Shown piece by piece: positions 46,941 to 56,137 of a stretch of 64,000 bases of DNA. Within the stretch, counting starts at the first letter, position 1. Every line of letters starts with the position of its first letter. This DNA comes from Microbacteriaceae bacterium (GTDB taxonomy: Bacteria > Actinomycetota > Actinomycetes > Actinomycetales > Microbacteriaceae). The notes beneath the pieces were generated by a model. That model was given only the letters and a program-made list of their open reading frames with translations. It was not told where the DNA came from and searched no databases. Location: NCBI GenBank assembly GCA_014377425.1, contig JACMPQ010000050.1, forward strand, positions 62,001 through 126,000, written 5' to 3'. The translations under genes and the position numbers were made by a program.

Positions 46941-48161
46941 CTAGCCGATTACCCCGATGGGGAGGATCTTTCCCTTGGAAACCTTGTACCCGAAGACCGT
47001 CGGCGCCTGCAGCTCGCCGGTGGCCGACCACTTGTAGTGCTTGCTCAGGCCGTCTTTGTCATAGCTGGTGACCCAGGCGAGCAGGTCGGCGCGGGTGGTT
47101 TTGCCGGCGTCGATTCCGGAAAGCAAAACGGTGGCGGCGTCGTAGCCCTCGATCGAGTAGGTGCCGGGGTCGGCCTTGAACGCCGCGCTGTAGGCGTTTT
47201 TGAACGACGGAATCAACTCTCCTGGGATGCAGGGGCAGCTGAAGTAGGTGTTTTCCGAGGCGTCTCCGGCAAGCTTGATGAACTGGTCGTCTTTCGCGCC
47301 ATCCGGCCCGACAAATGCACCCTTGAAGCCCTTATTGACGAGTTGTTGGTCGAAGGGTGCACCCTCGGCGTAGTACCCGGCATAGAAGACGGCGTCGGGC
47401 TTGTTGCTCATGATCTTAGAGATCGTGGCGGAGAAGTCTTTCTGCGCGGTGATCACCTTGTCGGAGCCACTGACTGCGGAGCCGAGGGCCTTGGTGGTTG
47501 CCGTGCCGAGGCCGATGCCGTAGTCGGAATCATCCTGGACGACATACACCTTCTTGGCCTTGAGCTTGCCGGTGAGCAGGTTCGCTGCGGCCGGGCCCTG
47601 GGTGGCGTCGTTACCGAGACCACGGAAGAAGGTCTTCCAGCCGTTGGTGGTTAGCCCGGGGTTGGTCGCTGAGGGGGTGATGTGCACCAGCCCCTTCTGC
47701 TCGAAGATGTTTCCGGTGGCCTTGGACTCGCCCGAGAACGGAAGCCCGACGATGCCGACGATGTCAGCCTCGTTGACAGCCTGGGTGACGGGGCCGGTCG
47801 CCTTGCCGGGGTCGCCTTCGGTATCGAACTTCTTCAGGGAGATTTGGCACCCGGCGTTGGCCTTGTTGTGCTGATCGACGGCGAGCTGCACGCCGTTGAT
47901 GATGTTGATTCCGAGCTGAGCGTTGGCGCCGGTCTGGGCGCCGACGTAGCCAAGGGTGAGGCCGGCGGGGCAGGTGGCCTTGCCGTCACCCGCGGGAAGC
48001 ACGGCGCCCTTGGGCGGGTCGAAGCTGGCGAGTACGGGAAGGTCGACTTTTGCGGCCGGGCCGGCCGTGGCAGTGCCACCGGACTGGGCGGCGCACGCGG
48101 TCATCAGCAACACAGCGGCGGCGCCGACTGCAATGCTGGTGACAATTTTTTTGCGGAGCAT
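46941..48161 (-). CDS. livK: Branched-chain amino acid ABC transporter substrate-binding lipoprotein
   Basis: A 406-residue exported protein from ATG 48161. The signal MLRKKIVTSIAVGAAAVLL ends in the lipobox MTAC, so it is lipid-anchored outside the membrane. The mature part is a periplasmic-binding-protein type I fold: LTLGYVGAQTGANAQLG, VGLPFSGESKATGNIFEQKG, TPSATNPGLTTNGW and YVVQDDSDYGIGLG. It captures leucine/isoleucine/valine-like ligands for LivHMGF and is first in the operon. The open frame reaches far upstream, but its extra residues come from the repeat region. Confidence 0.94.
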   Translation of the reverse strand: MLRKKIVTSIAVGAAAVLLMTACAAQSGGTATAGPAAKVDLPVLASFDPPKGAVLPAGDGKATCPAGLTLGYVGAQTGANAQLGINIINGVQLAVDQHNKANAGCQISLKKFDTEGDPGKATGPVTQAVNEADIVGIVGLPFSGESKATGNIFEQKGLVHITPSATNPGLTTNGWKTFFRGLGNDATQGPAAANLLTGKLKAKKVYVVQDDSDYGIGLGTATTKALGSAVSGSDKVITAQKDFSATISKIMSNKPDAVFYAGYYAEGAPFDQQLVNKGFKGAFVGPDGAKDDQFIKLAGDASENTYFSCPCIPGELIPSFKNAYSAAFKADPGTYSIEGYDAATVLLSGIDAGKTTRADLLAWVTSYDKDGLSKHYKWSATGELQAPTVFGYKVSKGKILPIGVIG

Positions 48162-48371
48162 GGATGATGCCTCTCGAGTCTTGAGAAGGGGAAGGGGTGC
48201 TTTCTTCCGCGCGGCTTGTGGCCGTCCACAGAAAAATAGGCTTCCTCGAGAATACGACTCGATTTCTCCAAGCTGGCCGGATTTACTGCCTCTAAATAAC
48301 GGTTCGGTTTCGATAATCGACGAAATGTCGAATTCGGGCGAGAATCCGGGTCGGGTAGCAAAATTCAGCCT
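48162..48371. other. livK upstream region, no gene
   Basis: These bases lie between livK and the minisatellite. They must carry the livK promoter and leader. No convincing coding frame or known operator was seen in them; the minisatellite and the end of rarD follow. Confidence 0.5.
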
Positions 48372-48461
48372 GGTCGAGCGGCTGAGTGCGGTCGAGAAGC
48401 TGAGCGCGGTCGAAAGACTGAGCGCGGTCGAGCAGCTGAGCACGGTCGAGCAGCTGAGCGC
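48372..48461. repeat. 18-bp tandem minisatellite, five copies, between livK and rarD
   Basis: Five units of 18 bp: 48372-48389, 48390-48407, 48408-48425, 48426-48443 and 48444-48461, all close to GGTCGAGCAGCTGAGCGC. Each unit contains the palindrome-like CAGCTG core in several copies. The array ends exactly at the rarD stop codon (48462) and lies about 210 bases before livK. Confidence 0.92.
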
Positions 48462-49484
48462 TCAGACCAACTCTGGAGGCTCACGCCGTGCCGCCCGGCC
48501 GCTGGAGAGCATGTCTGCACTCAGAACGAGCAGGGCCACCCAGACCAAGCCGAAGCCCAGCCAGCGTTCGGGGGTGAGCGTCTCATGCAGCAGAAAGGCG
48601 CCAATGGCGAACTGCGACAGCGGCGCGACAAACTGAATTAGTCCGAGGGTAATGAGCGGGAGGCGACGAGCCGCTCCAGCGAACAGCAACAGCGGAATGG
48701 CAGTCACCACACCGGAGCCGATAATCGCAATCGTGTGCAGCGGGCCGAGGGTGCCGAGGGTGAGACCCGCGGTCGAGGCAACGATTGCCAGTTGGGCGAT
48801 GGCGACGGGTGCGAGCCATGCCGTTTCGAGGGACAGCCCGGTGAGGGCATCCACTCGATTTCCGAGCCGTTTCTTGATGAGCCCGTAGATTCCGAAGGAA
48901 AAGGCGAGAGCGAGAGAGATCCACGGCACCTGTCCGTAGCCGAAAGCGAGCACCAACACGGCGATGAAGCTGATGCCCACCGCTACCCATTGCAACGGGC
49001 GCAGTCGCTCGCGCAACACCAGCACACCGAGCAGCACGGTGACGATGGGGTTGATGAAATACCCGAGCGCGCCCTCAAGCACGCGGCCGGTGAGCACCGC
49101 GAGAAGGTACACCTGCCAGTTGATGTAGATAAACACTCCGGCAAGCCCGAGCGTGAACAGCAGCTTTGGCTGGCGGACGATGGCCAACACCTTCATCCAG
49201 TGACGGGTGGCGGTGATGAGAATCAGGCAGAAAAGAAGCGAAAACAGAATGCGCTCGGCCACGATCTCGAAGGCACCCGCCGGTGCCAGCAAAAAGAAGT
49301 ACAGCGGAAGGAGGCCCCAGAGGCCGTAGGCACTGAAGCCCTGCAGCAGGCCGGTGCGCCGCGTTGCCCTCTTGCCTGCCGCAGAAGCCGCTTCCGGAAC
49401 TCCGTTTGCGTTTGCCGTTGCCGCGGTACTGGCCAACGAATTGGCCGACGACTCGGGCACGGACGGAAGAGACGCGATGGGCAT
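48462..49484 (-). CDS. rarD: EamA-family transporter RarD
   Basis: A 340-residue membrane protein. After a 40-residue polar N-terminus, LQGFSAYGLWGLLPLYFFLL begins the first of about ten membrane segments, and IVAERILFSL with FIYINWQVYLLAV are RarD-specific. RarD is a member of the drug/metabolite transporter superfamily with no established substrate. The ATG at 49484 is chosen for its place in the frame, but a shorter start within the variable N-terminus is possible. A minisatellite abuts the stop codon. Confidence 0.85.
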   Translation of the reverse strand: MPIASLPSVPESSANSLASTAATANANGVPEAASAAGKRATRRTGLLQGFSAYGLWGLLPLYFFLLAPAGAFEIVAERILFSLLFCLILITATRHWMKVLAIVRQPKLLFTLGLAGVFIYINWQVYLLAVLTGRVLEGALGYFINPIVTVLLGVLVLRERLRPLQWVAVGISFIAVLVLAFGYGQVPWISLALAFSFGIYGLIKKRLGNRVDALTGLSLETAWLAPVAIAQLAIVASTAGLTLGTLGPLHTIAIIGSGVVTAIPLLLFAGAARRLPLITLGLIQFVAPLSQFAIGAFLLHETLTPERWLGFGLVWVALLVLSADMLSSGRAARREPPELV

Positions 49485-49516
49485 TGTAAAGACCTTACTC
49501 CCGAGGCCGACAGCAA

Positions 49517-49546
49517 AGGCCCACCCCCGAGGATGGGGATGGGCCT
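49517..49546 (-). terminator. Terminator-like hairpin after groES
   Basis: AGGCCCA (49517-49523) pairs with TGGGCCT (49540-49546) and the inner CCCC with GGGG with a one-base bulge. It lies 33 bases beyond the groES stop and is followed by a short TTTGCTG on the reverse strand. Confidence 0.65.
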
Positions 49547-49578
49547 CAATGCAAAGCTGGTTGTGCGGGTGGAGCTAC

Positions 49579-49875
49579 TTAGCGTACGACTACGGCGAGT
49601 ACGTCGCGGGCGGAGAGAACGAGCAGGTCTTCGCCGCCGTACTTGACCTCGGTGCCGCCGTACTTGGAGTAGATGACTTTGTCGCCCACGGCGATGTCGA
49701 GCGGAACGCGGTTGCCGTTGTCGTCGATGCGACCCGGTCCAACGGCGACAACGTCGCCTTCCTGGGGCTTCTCTTTGGCAGTGTCAGGAATGACGAGGCC
49801 GGAAGCAGTGGTCTGCTCGGCGTCGACCTGCTTGATGACAATGCGATCCTCGAGCGGCTTGATGGAGACCGACAC
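49579..49875 (-). CDS. groES: Co-chaperonin GroES
   Basis: A 98-residue co-chaperonin from the GTG at 49875, preceded by AAGAGGTC; the longer open frame adds unconserved residues. [21 protein letters not shown] begins the fold, the mobile loop [14 protein letters not shown] follows, and the conserved [25 protein letters not shown] ends it. GroES caps GroEL during protein folding. No groEL follows; the chaperonin gene must be elsewhere. Two CIRCE elements upstream show HrcA-type heat-shock control. Confidence 0.97.
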   Translation of the reverse strand: MSVSIKPLEDRIVIKQVDAEQTTASGLVIPDTAKEKPQEGDVVAVGPGRIDDNGNRVPLDIAVGDKVIYSKYGGTEVKYGGEDLLVLSARDVLAVVVR

Positions 49876-49913
49876 GGTTGACCTCTTCTTTCTCGGAACT
49901 GAAAACCTAAGGG

Positions 49914-49940
49914 TTGGCACACTCACACCGAGAGTGCCAG
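49914..49940. promoter_or_regulatory. CIRCE operator 1 (HrcA site)
   Basis: TTGGCACAC, nine bases, then GAGTGCCAG: a slightly degenerate CIRCE element (consensus TTAGCACTC-N9-GAGTGCTAA), 39 bases upstream of the groES start. Confidence 0.85.
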
Positions 49941-49960
49941 CAAGCAGCTTACGGGTTTGG

Positions 49961-49987
49961 TTAGCACTCACGCAATCGGAGTGCCAG
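49961..49987. promoter_or_regulatory. CIRCE operator 2 (HrcA site)
   Basis: TTAGCACTC (49961-49969), nine bases, then GAGTGCCAG (49979-49987). The left half is a perfect match to the consensus. Together with operator 1 it gives a tandem arrangement seen at actinobacterial groE promoters. Confidence 0.92.
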
Positions 49988-50130
49988 TTTTGCGGTCTCG
50001 CCACGGCCACGACATGGCCGTCACGGTCACTGTACGTGTTGAGCCGGCATCCGGGGTCGACATTCGGCACCGGCATCCGGTGGCAGTGACGGATCCGAGA
50101 AACCGGTTACCGTTCCGAGAGAATGGACGG

Positions 50131-51327
50131 ATGGAGACTTCCGAACTGCTCGAGGTGCTGTCTAGCGAGGGCCTGCGGCTACTCGACTCGCTTGAACCCT
50201 ACAACTCGAGCTTGAATGTGGTGAAAACCGTAAACGACCTGAGAAAAGCCGGACACTCCCCCGCCCGGGTTGCCGCGGTGCTCAGCCAGGCTCGGTTGCG
50301 CTCCAAGGCGACCGCAAAATTTGGCGCATTTGCCGAACGGATGCTGTTCACCGAAGCCGGACTCGAACAGGCCACCCGATTGAGCGTTGCCGCACGCCAC
50401 GCGGATCGGTTTCGACAGGCCGGAATTGAGCACGTCACTGACCTCGGCTGCGGCATTGGCGCGGACGCCCTAGCCCTGGCCGCGCTGGAACTCGCCGTGA
50501 CCGCAGTGGAACGCGACGAGGTGACCTCGGCGATAGCCGCCTACAACCTCGCCCCGTGGGAGAACGCCACCGTGGTGACCGCTGACGCCACCGAGGTCAC
50601 GATCGACAGCGGCACCAAAACCGGCGGCGCCTACCTTGACCCGGCACGTCGTACGACCGGGCACAGCAACACCTCCAGGCTGAGGAACCCGAATGATTTC
50701 TCGCCCTCGCTCGACTTTGCCTTCGCCCTCGGCGAAAAAATACCCACCGGAATCAAACTCGGACCGGGAGTAGATCGCACGTTGATCCCGGCAGATGCCG
50801 AGGCGCAGTGGATCTCCATCGACCGCGAAGTCGTTGAGCTCGGATTGTGGTTCGGCTCCGTGGCGCGGCCCGGCGTGAGGCGGGCCGCACTCGTGATCGG
50901 CGACCACGGCACAGCCGAGCTCACGGCGCCGGCGGACAGTGCGGATGTGGCCACCGGAACGCTCGGCGAGTTCGTTTATGAACCGGATGGCGCGGTCATC
51001 CGGGCCCGTCTGATCGGCGATCTTGCCCGTGAGCTCGATGCGGCGATGCTGAGCGACGGGATTGCCTACCTCACCGCTCCGACGCTTGCGGCGACCCCGT
51101 TTGCCCGCGCTTTTCGGGTGGTCGAGACCCTCCCCTTTGACGAGCGCAGGCTGAAAAAAGTTTTAGCCGAACGCGGAATCGGATCGCTCGAAATCAAAAA
51201 GCGAGGGGTTGATTTGGATCCGGCCCAGTTGCGCAAAAGGCTGGCGCTGAAGGGGTCGAACAGCGCGACCCTGATTGTGACCCGGGTTGCCGGGCGCCAT
51301 ACCGCGCTGCTCGTGGAGCGGGTGTAG
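50131..51327 (+). CDS. SAM-dependent methyltransferase with THUMP-like domain
   Basis: A 398-residue protein from ATG 50131 (METSELLEVLSSEGL). It has an N-terminal helical region, then a class I methyltransferase core with motif I DLGCGIGADALALA at about residue 110 and the acceptor loop YLDPARRTTGH. A C-terminal THUMP-like domain follows (RGIGSLEIKKRGVDLDPAQLRKRL). This fusion is typical of an actinobacterial family expected to act on RNA, but the target is unknown. It is divergent from groES. Confidence 0.82.
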   Translation: METSELLEVLSSEGLRLLDSLEPYNSSLNVVKTVNDLRKAGHSPARVAAVLSQARLRSKATAKFGAFAERMLFTEAGLEQATRLSVAARHADRFRQAGIEHVTDLGCGIGADALALAALELAVTAVERDEVTSAIAAYNLAPWENATVVTADATEVTIDSGTKTGGAYLDPARRTTGHSNTSRLRNPNDFSPSLDFAFALGEKIPTGIKLGPGVDRTLIPADAEAQWISIDREVVELGLWFGSVARPGVRRAALVIGDHGTAELTAPADSADVATGTLGEFVYEPDGAVIRARLIGDLARELDAAMLSDGIAYLTAPTLAATPFARAFRVVETLPFDERRLKKVLAERGIGSLEIKKRGVDLDPAQLRKRLALKGSNSATLIVTRVAGRHTALLVERV

Positions 51328-51438
51328 CGCCCGGCTGAAGGGCTGACCGGCGGCAGAGCTGCCCGTCTGCAGGGCTGACCGACTCAAGCGCTGCAAGAAC
51401 GCTTAGGATCCGCGCCGCGGCCAGCCTGCGATGCCTGC

Positions 51439-51490
51439 TTGCCCGGTTGGTCGGTCGGTCGGTCGGTTGGTGGGTCGGTTGGTTGGTTGC
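51439..51490. repeat. GGTC/GGTT-rich simple tandem repeat
   Basis: A 4-base period run of GGTC and GGTT (about 51443-51487) lying between the methyltransferase gene and the DUF4190 gene stop. It is a simple-sequence array of the type that slips readily. Confidence 0.75.
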
Positions 51491-51493
51491 TTG

Positions 51494-52093
51494 CTAGTTG
51501 CGCGGCATCTGGTTCAGCTGATCACGGAACTCGGGAGTGGAGGCGATCGCGATCCATACCAGGAGTCCGACGACCATGAGGGCGATGCCGACAAACCCGG
51601 TAACGATAGCGGTGAGCCAGAAAGCCTTGGCGGGAGCGCCCTCCTTGCTTCGCCCCAGGAAACCCAAGACGACAGCTGCGATGGGCAACAGCAAACCCAG
51701 AATCGAGCCGATGAAGGGCAAGATCGCAACCGGGGATCCGACAACGCCGATGATTCCGGCGATCATTCCGATCAAGCTGAGGGTTTTTTTGGTGGGCGGG
51801 GCGAAGGGTGCGTCGGGGGCTCCGTATCCGCTCGCGGCTGGGGAGCCGGATGCTGGGTAGCTGGGGGCTACGGGCGGAACGCCCGGCGACTGCGGGGCCT
51901 GCGGGGATGCCGTTGGGGCTTCCGGAGCGGTGTGAGGGATGTCACCGGGCGCAGCGGGCAGGGTTGAAGCCGCAGGTGAGGTCACCGGAGGAACTGGATG
52001 AGCCGGAGGAACTGGATGAGCCGGAGGAACCGGTGGAATCGGAGGAACTGGTGGAATTGCGGCGTTGGGGGTGCCGTCGAGGGGATCGGACAT
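51494..52093 (-). CDS. DUF4190-type membrane protein with proline-rich N-terminus
   Basis: A 199-residue protein. Residues 1-105 are a Pro/Ala-rich disordered segment with a repeated VPPAHP block. Residues about 110-190 hold two hydrophobic hairpins, LIGMIAGIIGVVGSPVAIL and FWLTAIVTGFVGIALMV, separated by SILGLLLPIAAVVLGFLGRS, which is the DUF4190 layout. Ribosome-binding AAGGAGACACTC precedes the ATG at 52093. The function is unknown. Confidence 0.75.
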   Translation of the reverse strand: MSDPLDGTPNAAIPPVPPIPPVPPAHPVPPAHPVPPVTSPAASTLPAAPGDIPHTAPEAPTASPQAPQSPGVPPVAPSYPASGSPAASGYGAPDAPFAPPTKKTLSLIGMIAGIIGVVGSPVAILPFIGSILGLLLPIAAVVLGFLGRSKEGAPAKAFWLTAIVTGFVGIALMVVGLLVWIAIASTPEFRDQLNQMPRN

Positions 52094-52245
52094 GAGTGTC
52101 TCCTTAGGGCGATGCCGTAAATTTTCAGGCTTTTCTCAGCCTTGCACCGGGCGGTCGGTCAAGTCAACCGGATGGCACCGGTTCTGGGCTGTTCGGGGTT
52201 TGCGCTGATCGCCATTTTGGGCTGGCTGCGGTTTTGTGCTAGTGG

Positions 52246-53307
52246 CTAGGCCCGGATAGTTGTGACGGGCAGCGTGGAGTCGGCCGAGAAGTCGAGACCG
52301 GATGGCGCGAAACCCCTCATGATCAGCTGGGCGCCGAGCGCCGCGATCATCGCTCCGTTATCGGTACAGAGACTCCTCGGCGGAACCCGCAGCTCGACCC
52401 CTGCAGCGGCGCAGCGCTCGGCGGCGAGAAGCCGCACCCGAGCGTTCGCCACCACCCCGCCGCCGAGAAGCAGCCGCGGCACCGAGAAGTCACGGCAGGC
52501 GTTGAGTGCCTTGGTGAGCAGAACATCGGCGACAGCTTCACGAAAGCTGGCCGCGACATCCGCCACCGGCACCGGCACACCGTTGTCTCGCTGGGTCTCC
52601 ACCCAGCGGGCCACCGCGGTTTTGAGGCCGGAGAACGAGAAGTTGTAGCGATGTTTGGCGAGATCTTTGGGCTGGCTGAGCGCCCGGGGAAAACGGATGG
52701 CGGTAGGGTCGCCGCCGATCGCGGCCCGGTCGATCTCCGGACCTCCGGGATAGGGCAACCCGAGTAGTCGGGCCACCTTGTCGAAGGCCTCACCGGCGGC
52801 GTCGTCGATCGTCTCGCCGAGAAGCACGACGTCGGACACCAGATCGCGCACGAGCAGCAGCGAGGTGTGGCCGCCGGACACTAGCAGAGCGATAGTGGGG
52901 AGCTCAATGGTGGTGCCGTCGTCGCGCAAAACATCCGCTCCGACATGGCCAACCAGGTGATTGACCGCGTAGATCGGTTTGTCGAGGGCGATGGCGAGGG
53001 CTTTGGCCGCGCCAACGCCGACCATGAGCGCGCCGGAGAGGCCGGGACCGCTGGTAACGGCGACGGCGTCGAGTTGGTCGAGGGTGACGCCGGCCTCGGC
53101 GAGCGCCGCGGTGATTGCCGGGCCGAGCGCCTCGAGGTGGGCGCGTGCCGCGATCTCGGGAACAACCCCGCCGAAGCGGGCGTGCTCAGCCATCGACGAC
53201 GAGATGACGTTGGCGAGCAGGGTACTGCCGCGCACGATGCCGATGCCGGTCTCATCGCAACTGGTTTCGATGCCGAGTACGAGCGGAGTCGGGTTACTGT
53301 TGCTCAT
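52246..53307 (-). CDS. tsaD: tRNA N6-adenosine threonylcarbamoyltransferase
   Basis: A 353-residue enzyme that transfers the threonylcarbamoyl group to A37 of ANN-decoding tRNAs (t6A). The sequence [16 protein letters not shown] starts the ASKHA fold. [20 protein letters not shown] carries the metal-binding histidines, VNHLVGHV and [14 protein letters not shown] support the active site, and [10 protein letters not shown] is the C-terminal signature. The start overlaps the rimI stop by ATGA. It works with TsaB and TsaE encoded just upstream. Confidence 0.96.
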   Translation of the reverse strand: MSNSNPTPLVLGIETSCDETGIGIVRGSTLLANVISSSMAEHARFGGVVPEIAARAHLEALGPAITAALAEAGVTLDQLDAVAVTSGPGLSGALMVGVGAAKALAIALDKPIYAVNHLVGHVGADVLRDDGTTIELPTIALLVSGGHTSLLLVRDLVSDVVLLGETIDDAAGEAFDKVARLLGLPYPGGPEIDRAAIGGDPTAIRFPRALSQPKDLAKHRYNFSFSGLKTAVARWVETQRDNGVPVPVADVAASFREAVADVLLTKALNACRDFSVPRLLLGGGVVANARVRLLAAERCAAAGVELRVPPRSLCTDNGAMIAALGAQLIMRGFAPSGLDFSADSTLPVTTIRA

Positions 53308-53825
53308 CGTGCTCCCCCGACCGGTTCGCCGCGGTGGGGCGCCGGAGTTTCCAACGCCAACACCATGACAATCGCGGTCATATTGTCGGAGTGGTAGTAA
53401 CCCGGGCGCGTGTCGATGGCGATGAAGCCCAACGATTCGTAGAGTGCCTGCGCGCCGAGGTTGTCGGCGCGCACGTCGAGGAAGAGTTCGGCAACGCCGC
53501 GGGCCCGCGCCTCGGCAATAAGCGCGGCGATGAGGGTGCGCCCGAGCCCCTGTCGGCGAGCGCTTTCGGCAACGGCGATGGTTTGCACATCGGCTTGGGG
53601 GCCGTCGGGCAGAGAGAACAATCCGGCGTAGCCAGCGAGGGAGCCTGGTACGGCCGGTACCTCGTCGTCGGCAATGAGCGGTGCCACGACATAGAAGGTG
53701 AGCGGGTTGGCCAGTTCTCGGCCCATGGCGACCCGTGACCAGGCATCCGCGTGGAAACTGGCGTTCTCGATCACCATGATGGCGTCGAGGTCGAGGGCGG
53801 TGGCACGACGCAGCGGCGCGACCAT
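53304..53825 (-). CDS. rimI: Ribosomal protein S18-alanine N-acetyltransferase
   Basis: A 173-residue GNAT enzyme expected to acetylate the N-terminal alanine of ribosomal protein S18. Visible: [17 protein letters not shown] start, [22 protein letters not shown] (acetyl-CoA motif) and [15 protein letters not shown]. It sits between tsaB (the stop-start junction is TAATG) and tsaD (ATGA), the usual setting for RimI. Confidence 0.92.
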   Translation of the reverse strand: MVAPLRRATALDLDAIMVIENASFHADAWSRVAMGRELANPLTFYVVAPLIADDEVPAVPGSLAGYAGLFSLPDGPQADVQTIAVAESARRQGLGRTLIAALIAEARARGVAELFLDVRADNLGAQALYESLGFIAIDTRPGYYHSDNMTAIVMVLALETPAPHRGEPVGGAR

Positions 53826-54475
53826 TAGCTGACCCGTTTCACGGTGGTGGAAGCGACCGCGTCGGCCTCGCGAAGGTACAGCGGGGCGGAGGCTGCGAAC
53901 GGGCGAGCGCCTGCGAGCATGCGCTCAGCGAGCAGGCCGAGGGCCGCCGCCGACACCTCCGCGGCGTCGAGGCGAGGGTAGCGATCGAAACCCGGCACGA
54001 CCGACGGGAGCTCGTCGGGGCGCGCGAGGCCCGGGGCGTCCACCCTCACCGGCACACCCTGTGGGTCGAGTCCGTGGAAGCTTGACCAGTAGACCTCCCG
54101 GCGGCGGGCATCCGTGACCACCAGGAGCGGCCCCGGATCGAGTGTGGAATCGATGCCAATCGCGGCGTAGTGCGCCAGTGCGATCGCGTCGTGACTCACC
54201 ACGCGCACCACGGGACGAGTGATACCGAGAGCGAACGTCTCGGCTGCGGCGATGCCTACCCGCAGTCCGGTGAACGGGCCGGGACCCATGCCAGCGACCA
54301 CACCCGAGAGTTCGGAAGGCGAGATGTCGGCGTCGCGCAGGCAGCGGAGAATCAGGGTGCCGATGATTTCGGCGTGCAGTCGGGTGTCGGCCGAAGTGTG
54401 TTCAGCGAGCATTCCACGGTCCCGGTCGACGATGGCCACCGAGGTGCCGGCGGAGGTGTCGATCGCAAGCAGCAT
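53825..54475 (-). CDS. tsaB: tRNA threonylcarbamoyladenosine complex subunit TsaB
   Basis: A 216-residue protein from ATG 54475 ([19 protein letters not shown]). The longer open frame upstream runs through the TsaE gene in another frame and is not real. It has the ASKHA-fold scaffold with [20 protein letters not shown]. It binds TsaD to form the platform on which t6A is made. It begins 10 bases after tsaE ends. Confidence 0.93.
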   Translation of the reverse strand: MLLAIDTSAGTSVAIVDRDRGMLAEHTSADTRLHAEIIGTLILRCLRDADISPSELSGVVAGMGPGPFTGLRVGIAAAETFALGITRPVVRVVSHDAIALAHYAAIGIDSTLDPGPLLVVTDARRREVYWSSFHGLDPQGVPVRVDAPGLARPDELPSVVPGFDRYPRLDAAEVSAAALGLLAERMLAGARPFAASAPLYLREADAVASTTVKRVS

Positions 54476-54485
54476 GGGAGTCAGT

Positions 54486-55031
54486 TTATTGGAACGGCTG
54501 TGCTGCCCAGCGCGGTCCGGAGGTGCGGATGGTGACGCGGCGCGGCTCGATGAGCTCGTCGTCTGGGTCGAAGAGTGCGGGGTCGGTGAGTGCGGGGTCG
54601 GTGAGTGCGGGGTCGGTGAGTGCGGTGCTCTGTATTCCGGCGCCGGTCGGCCGCTCGATCGTGAGTTCCAGCAGCGAGTCGCTGACGCCAACGAGCATTC
54701 CCTCCGCCCACTCCACCACCACAATGGATGCCGCAAAGTCGATGTCGAGGTCGTCTAACTCCGCGGCGCTTCCGAGCCGATAGGCGTCAACGTGCACGAG
54801 CGGTGCTCCTCCGCTGGCACTCGGGTGGGTGCGCGCAAGCACGAAGGTCGGGCTGGCGACCGTGCCGCGAATGCCGAGGGCCTCCCCCAAACCTCGGGTG
54901 AGGGTGGTTTTACCCGCACCAAGCGGACCGTTGAGTGCCACCAGATCGCCCGCCCGCATTTGCCGGGCGATGCGCGCTCCCAGCTCGGCCATGGCATCCG
55001 GGGTCAAAATCTCAAGCTGCAGCTCACTCAC
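54486..55031 (-). CDS. tsaE: tRNA threonylcarbamoyladenosine complex ATPase TsaE
   Basis: A 181-residue ATPase supporting t6A synthesis. Walker A is GPLGAGKTTLTRG, followed by GTVASPTFVLARTH and HVDAYRLGSAAELDDL. The conserved VVVEWAEGM precedes the C-terminal part. That part is lengthened by four tandem 15-bp repeats encoding ALTDP-type units. It overlaps alr by ATGA and precedes tsaB. Confidence 0.93.
   Translation of the reverse strand: MSELQLEILTPDAMAELGARIARQMRAGDLVALNGPLGAGKTTLTRGLGEALGIRGTVASPTFVLARTHPSASGGAPLVHVDAYRLGSAAELDDLDIDFAASIVVVEWAEGMLVGVSDSLLELTIERPTGAGIQSTALTDPALTDPALTDPALFDPDDELIEPRRVTIRTSGPRWAAQPFQ
54565..54624 (-). repeat. Four tandem 15-bp repeats in the tsaE 3' end
   Basis: Units 54565-54579, 54580-54594, 54595-54609 and 54610-54624, like GGGTCGGTGAGTGCG; the first has two or more differences. 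They encode ALTDP three times and ALFDP once in the non-conserved tail of TsaE, keeping the frame when copies are gained or lost. Confidence 0.9.
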
Positions 55032-56137
55032 GGCAGGTACCGGTAGCCGAGGCGGCCGGCCAGGCGCGTGACGATTTCGTAGTTGATGGTGTCGCAGCTG
55101 CGGGCCCAGTCGTCGGCGCTCGGGATACCGCGAGCCGGGTCACCGAAGAGCACGGCTCGATCACCCTCGGCGACAACTGCGTCACCGACGTCGACCACGA
55201 ACTGGTCCATCGCCACCCGCCCCGCGATCGGGTAGGTCTTGCCATTGATGGAGACCGGTGCGCGATTGGATGCCTGCCGCGGAATGCCGTCGGCGTAGCC
55301 GAGCGGAACCAGCGCGAGGGTTGTGGGGGCGGCGGTGCGGTAGGTGTAGCCGTAGGAGACCCCGCTGCCAGCCGGAACGCGCTTTACCGAGACGATGACG
55401 GCGCTCAACTCAAGCGCCGGCCGCAGCCCGAGCGACTCGGAGTTCTGGTCGTCAAAGGGGCTGAGTCCGTAGATGCCAATGCCGAGGCGCACCAAATCGA
55501 AGCGCGTGGCGGGTAAGCGGAGGGCTGCCGCGGTGGAGGCAAGGTGACGCAGCTCCGGTGCGAGCCCGGCGGACTCGGCGAGCGCGACCGCCGATTCGAA
55601 CGCGGTGGCTTGGGCGGCGTCATCCGCATCGCTGGCATTGGCTAAATGGCTGAAGATGCCGCGCACCCGCACCCGGCCGAGCTTCTCGTGCTGGTGGGCC
55701 GCCGCGAACAGTTGCTCGCACTCGTCGAGGACAACCCCGTTGCGACCGAGCCCGGTATCGACTTTGAGGTGCACGACCGCGGTTCCGGATGCCTGCGCCG
55801 CCCGGTCGAGCTGGGCGAGCGAGTTGATTCCAATATCGATCTGGGCCGAAACAGCCTCGTCGAAGTTCGCTGCCGGATCATGCAGCCAGGCCAGAATCGG
55901 AACGTCGATTTTGGCCGCTCGAAGCTCCAGCGCCTCGGCGACCTCCACCACACCGAGCCAATCAGCACCGCCGGCGATCGCGGCTCTCGCGCTCGGCACG
56001 GCACCGTGGCCGTAGCCGCGGGCCTTGACCACCGCCATCGTATGTGTAGTTCCGATGGCCGCACGCAGGGTGTCAACGTTGGCAATGATTGCTCCGAGGT
56101 CGACGCGCGCCTCCCGAAATGCCCGCATGCCGCTCAT
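55028..56137 (-). CDS. alr: Alanine racemase
   Basis: A 369-residue PLP enzyme that makes D-alanine for peptidoglycan. The PLP-lysine motif MAVVKARGYGHGAV is at residues 34-47, and the catalytic tyrosine lies in GVSYGYTYRT. The C-terminal domain has PIAGRVAMDQFVVDVGD. It overlaps both acpS (ATGA) and tsaE (ATGA), so D-alanine and t6A synthesis genes are coupled here. The start at 56137 fits the conserved RAFREARVDLGAIIANV. Confidence 0.95.
   Translation of the reverse strand: MSGMRAFREARVDLGAIIANVDTLRAAIGTTHTMAVVKARGYGHGAVPSARAAIAGGADWLGVVEVAEALELRAAKIDVPILAWLHDPAANFDEAVSAQIDIGINSLAQLDRAAQASGTAVVHLKVDTGLGRNGVVLDECEQLFAAAHQHEKLGRVRVRGIFSHLANASDADDAAQATAFESAVALAESAGLAPELRHLASTAAALRLPATRFDLVRLGIGIYGLSPFDDQNSESLGLRPALELSAVIVSVKRVPAGSGVSYGYTYRTAAPTTLALVPLGYADGIPRQASNRAPVSINGKTYPIAGRVAMDQFVVDVGDAVVAEGDRAVLFGDPARGIPSADDWARSCDTINYEIVTRLAGRLGYRYLP

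Noticed and set aside
47956..48636. A frame encoding VERLSAVEKLSAVE-like heptads across the livK-rarD gap
   Set aside because: It is produced by the 18-bp minisatellite and overlaps the livK and rarD genes; there is no start context or homology. The repeat itself is reported instead.
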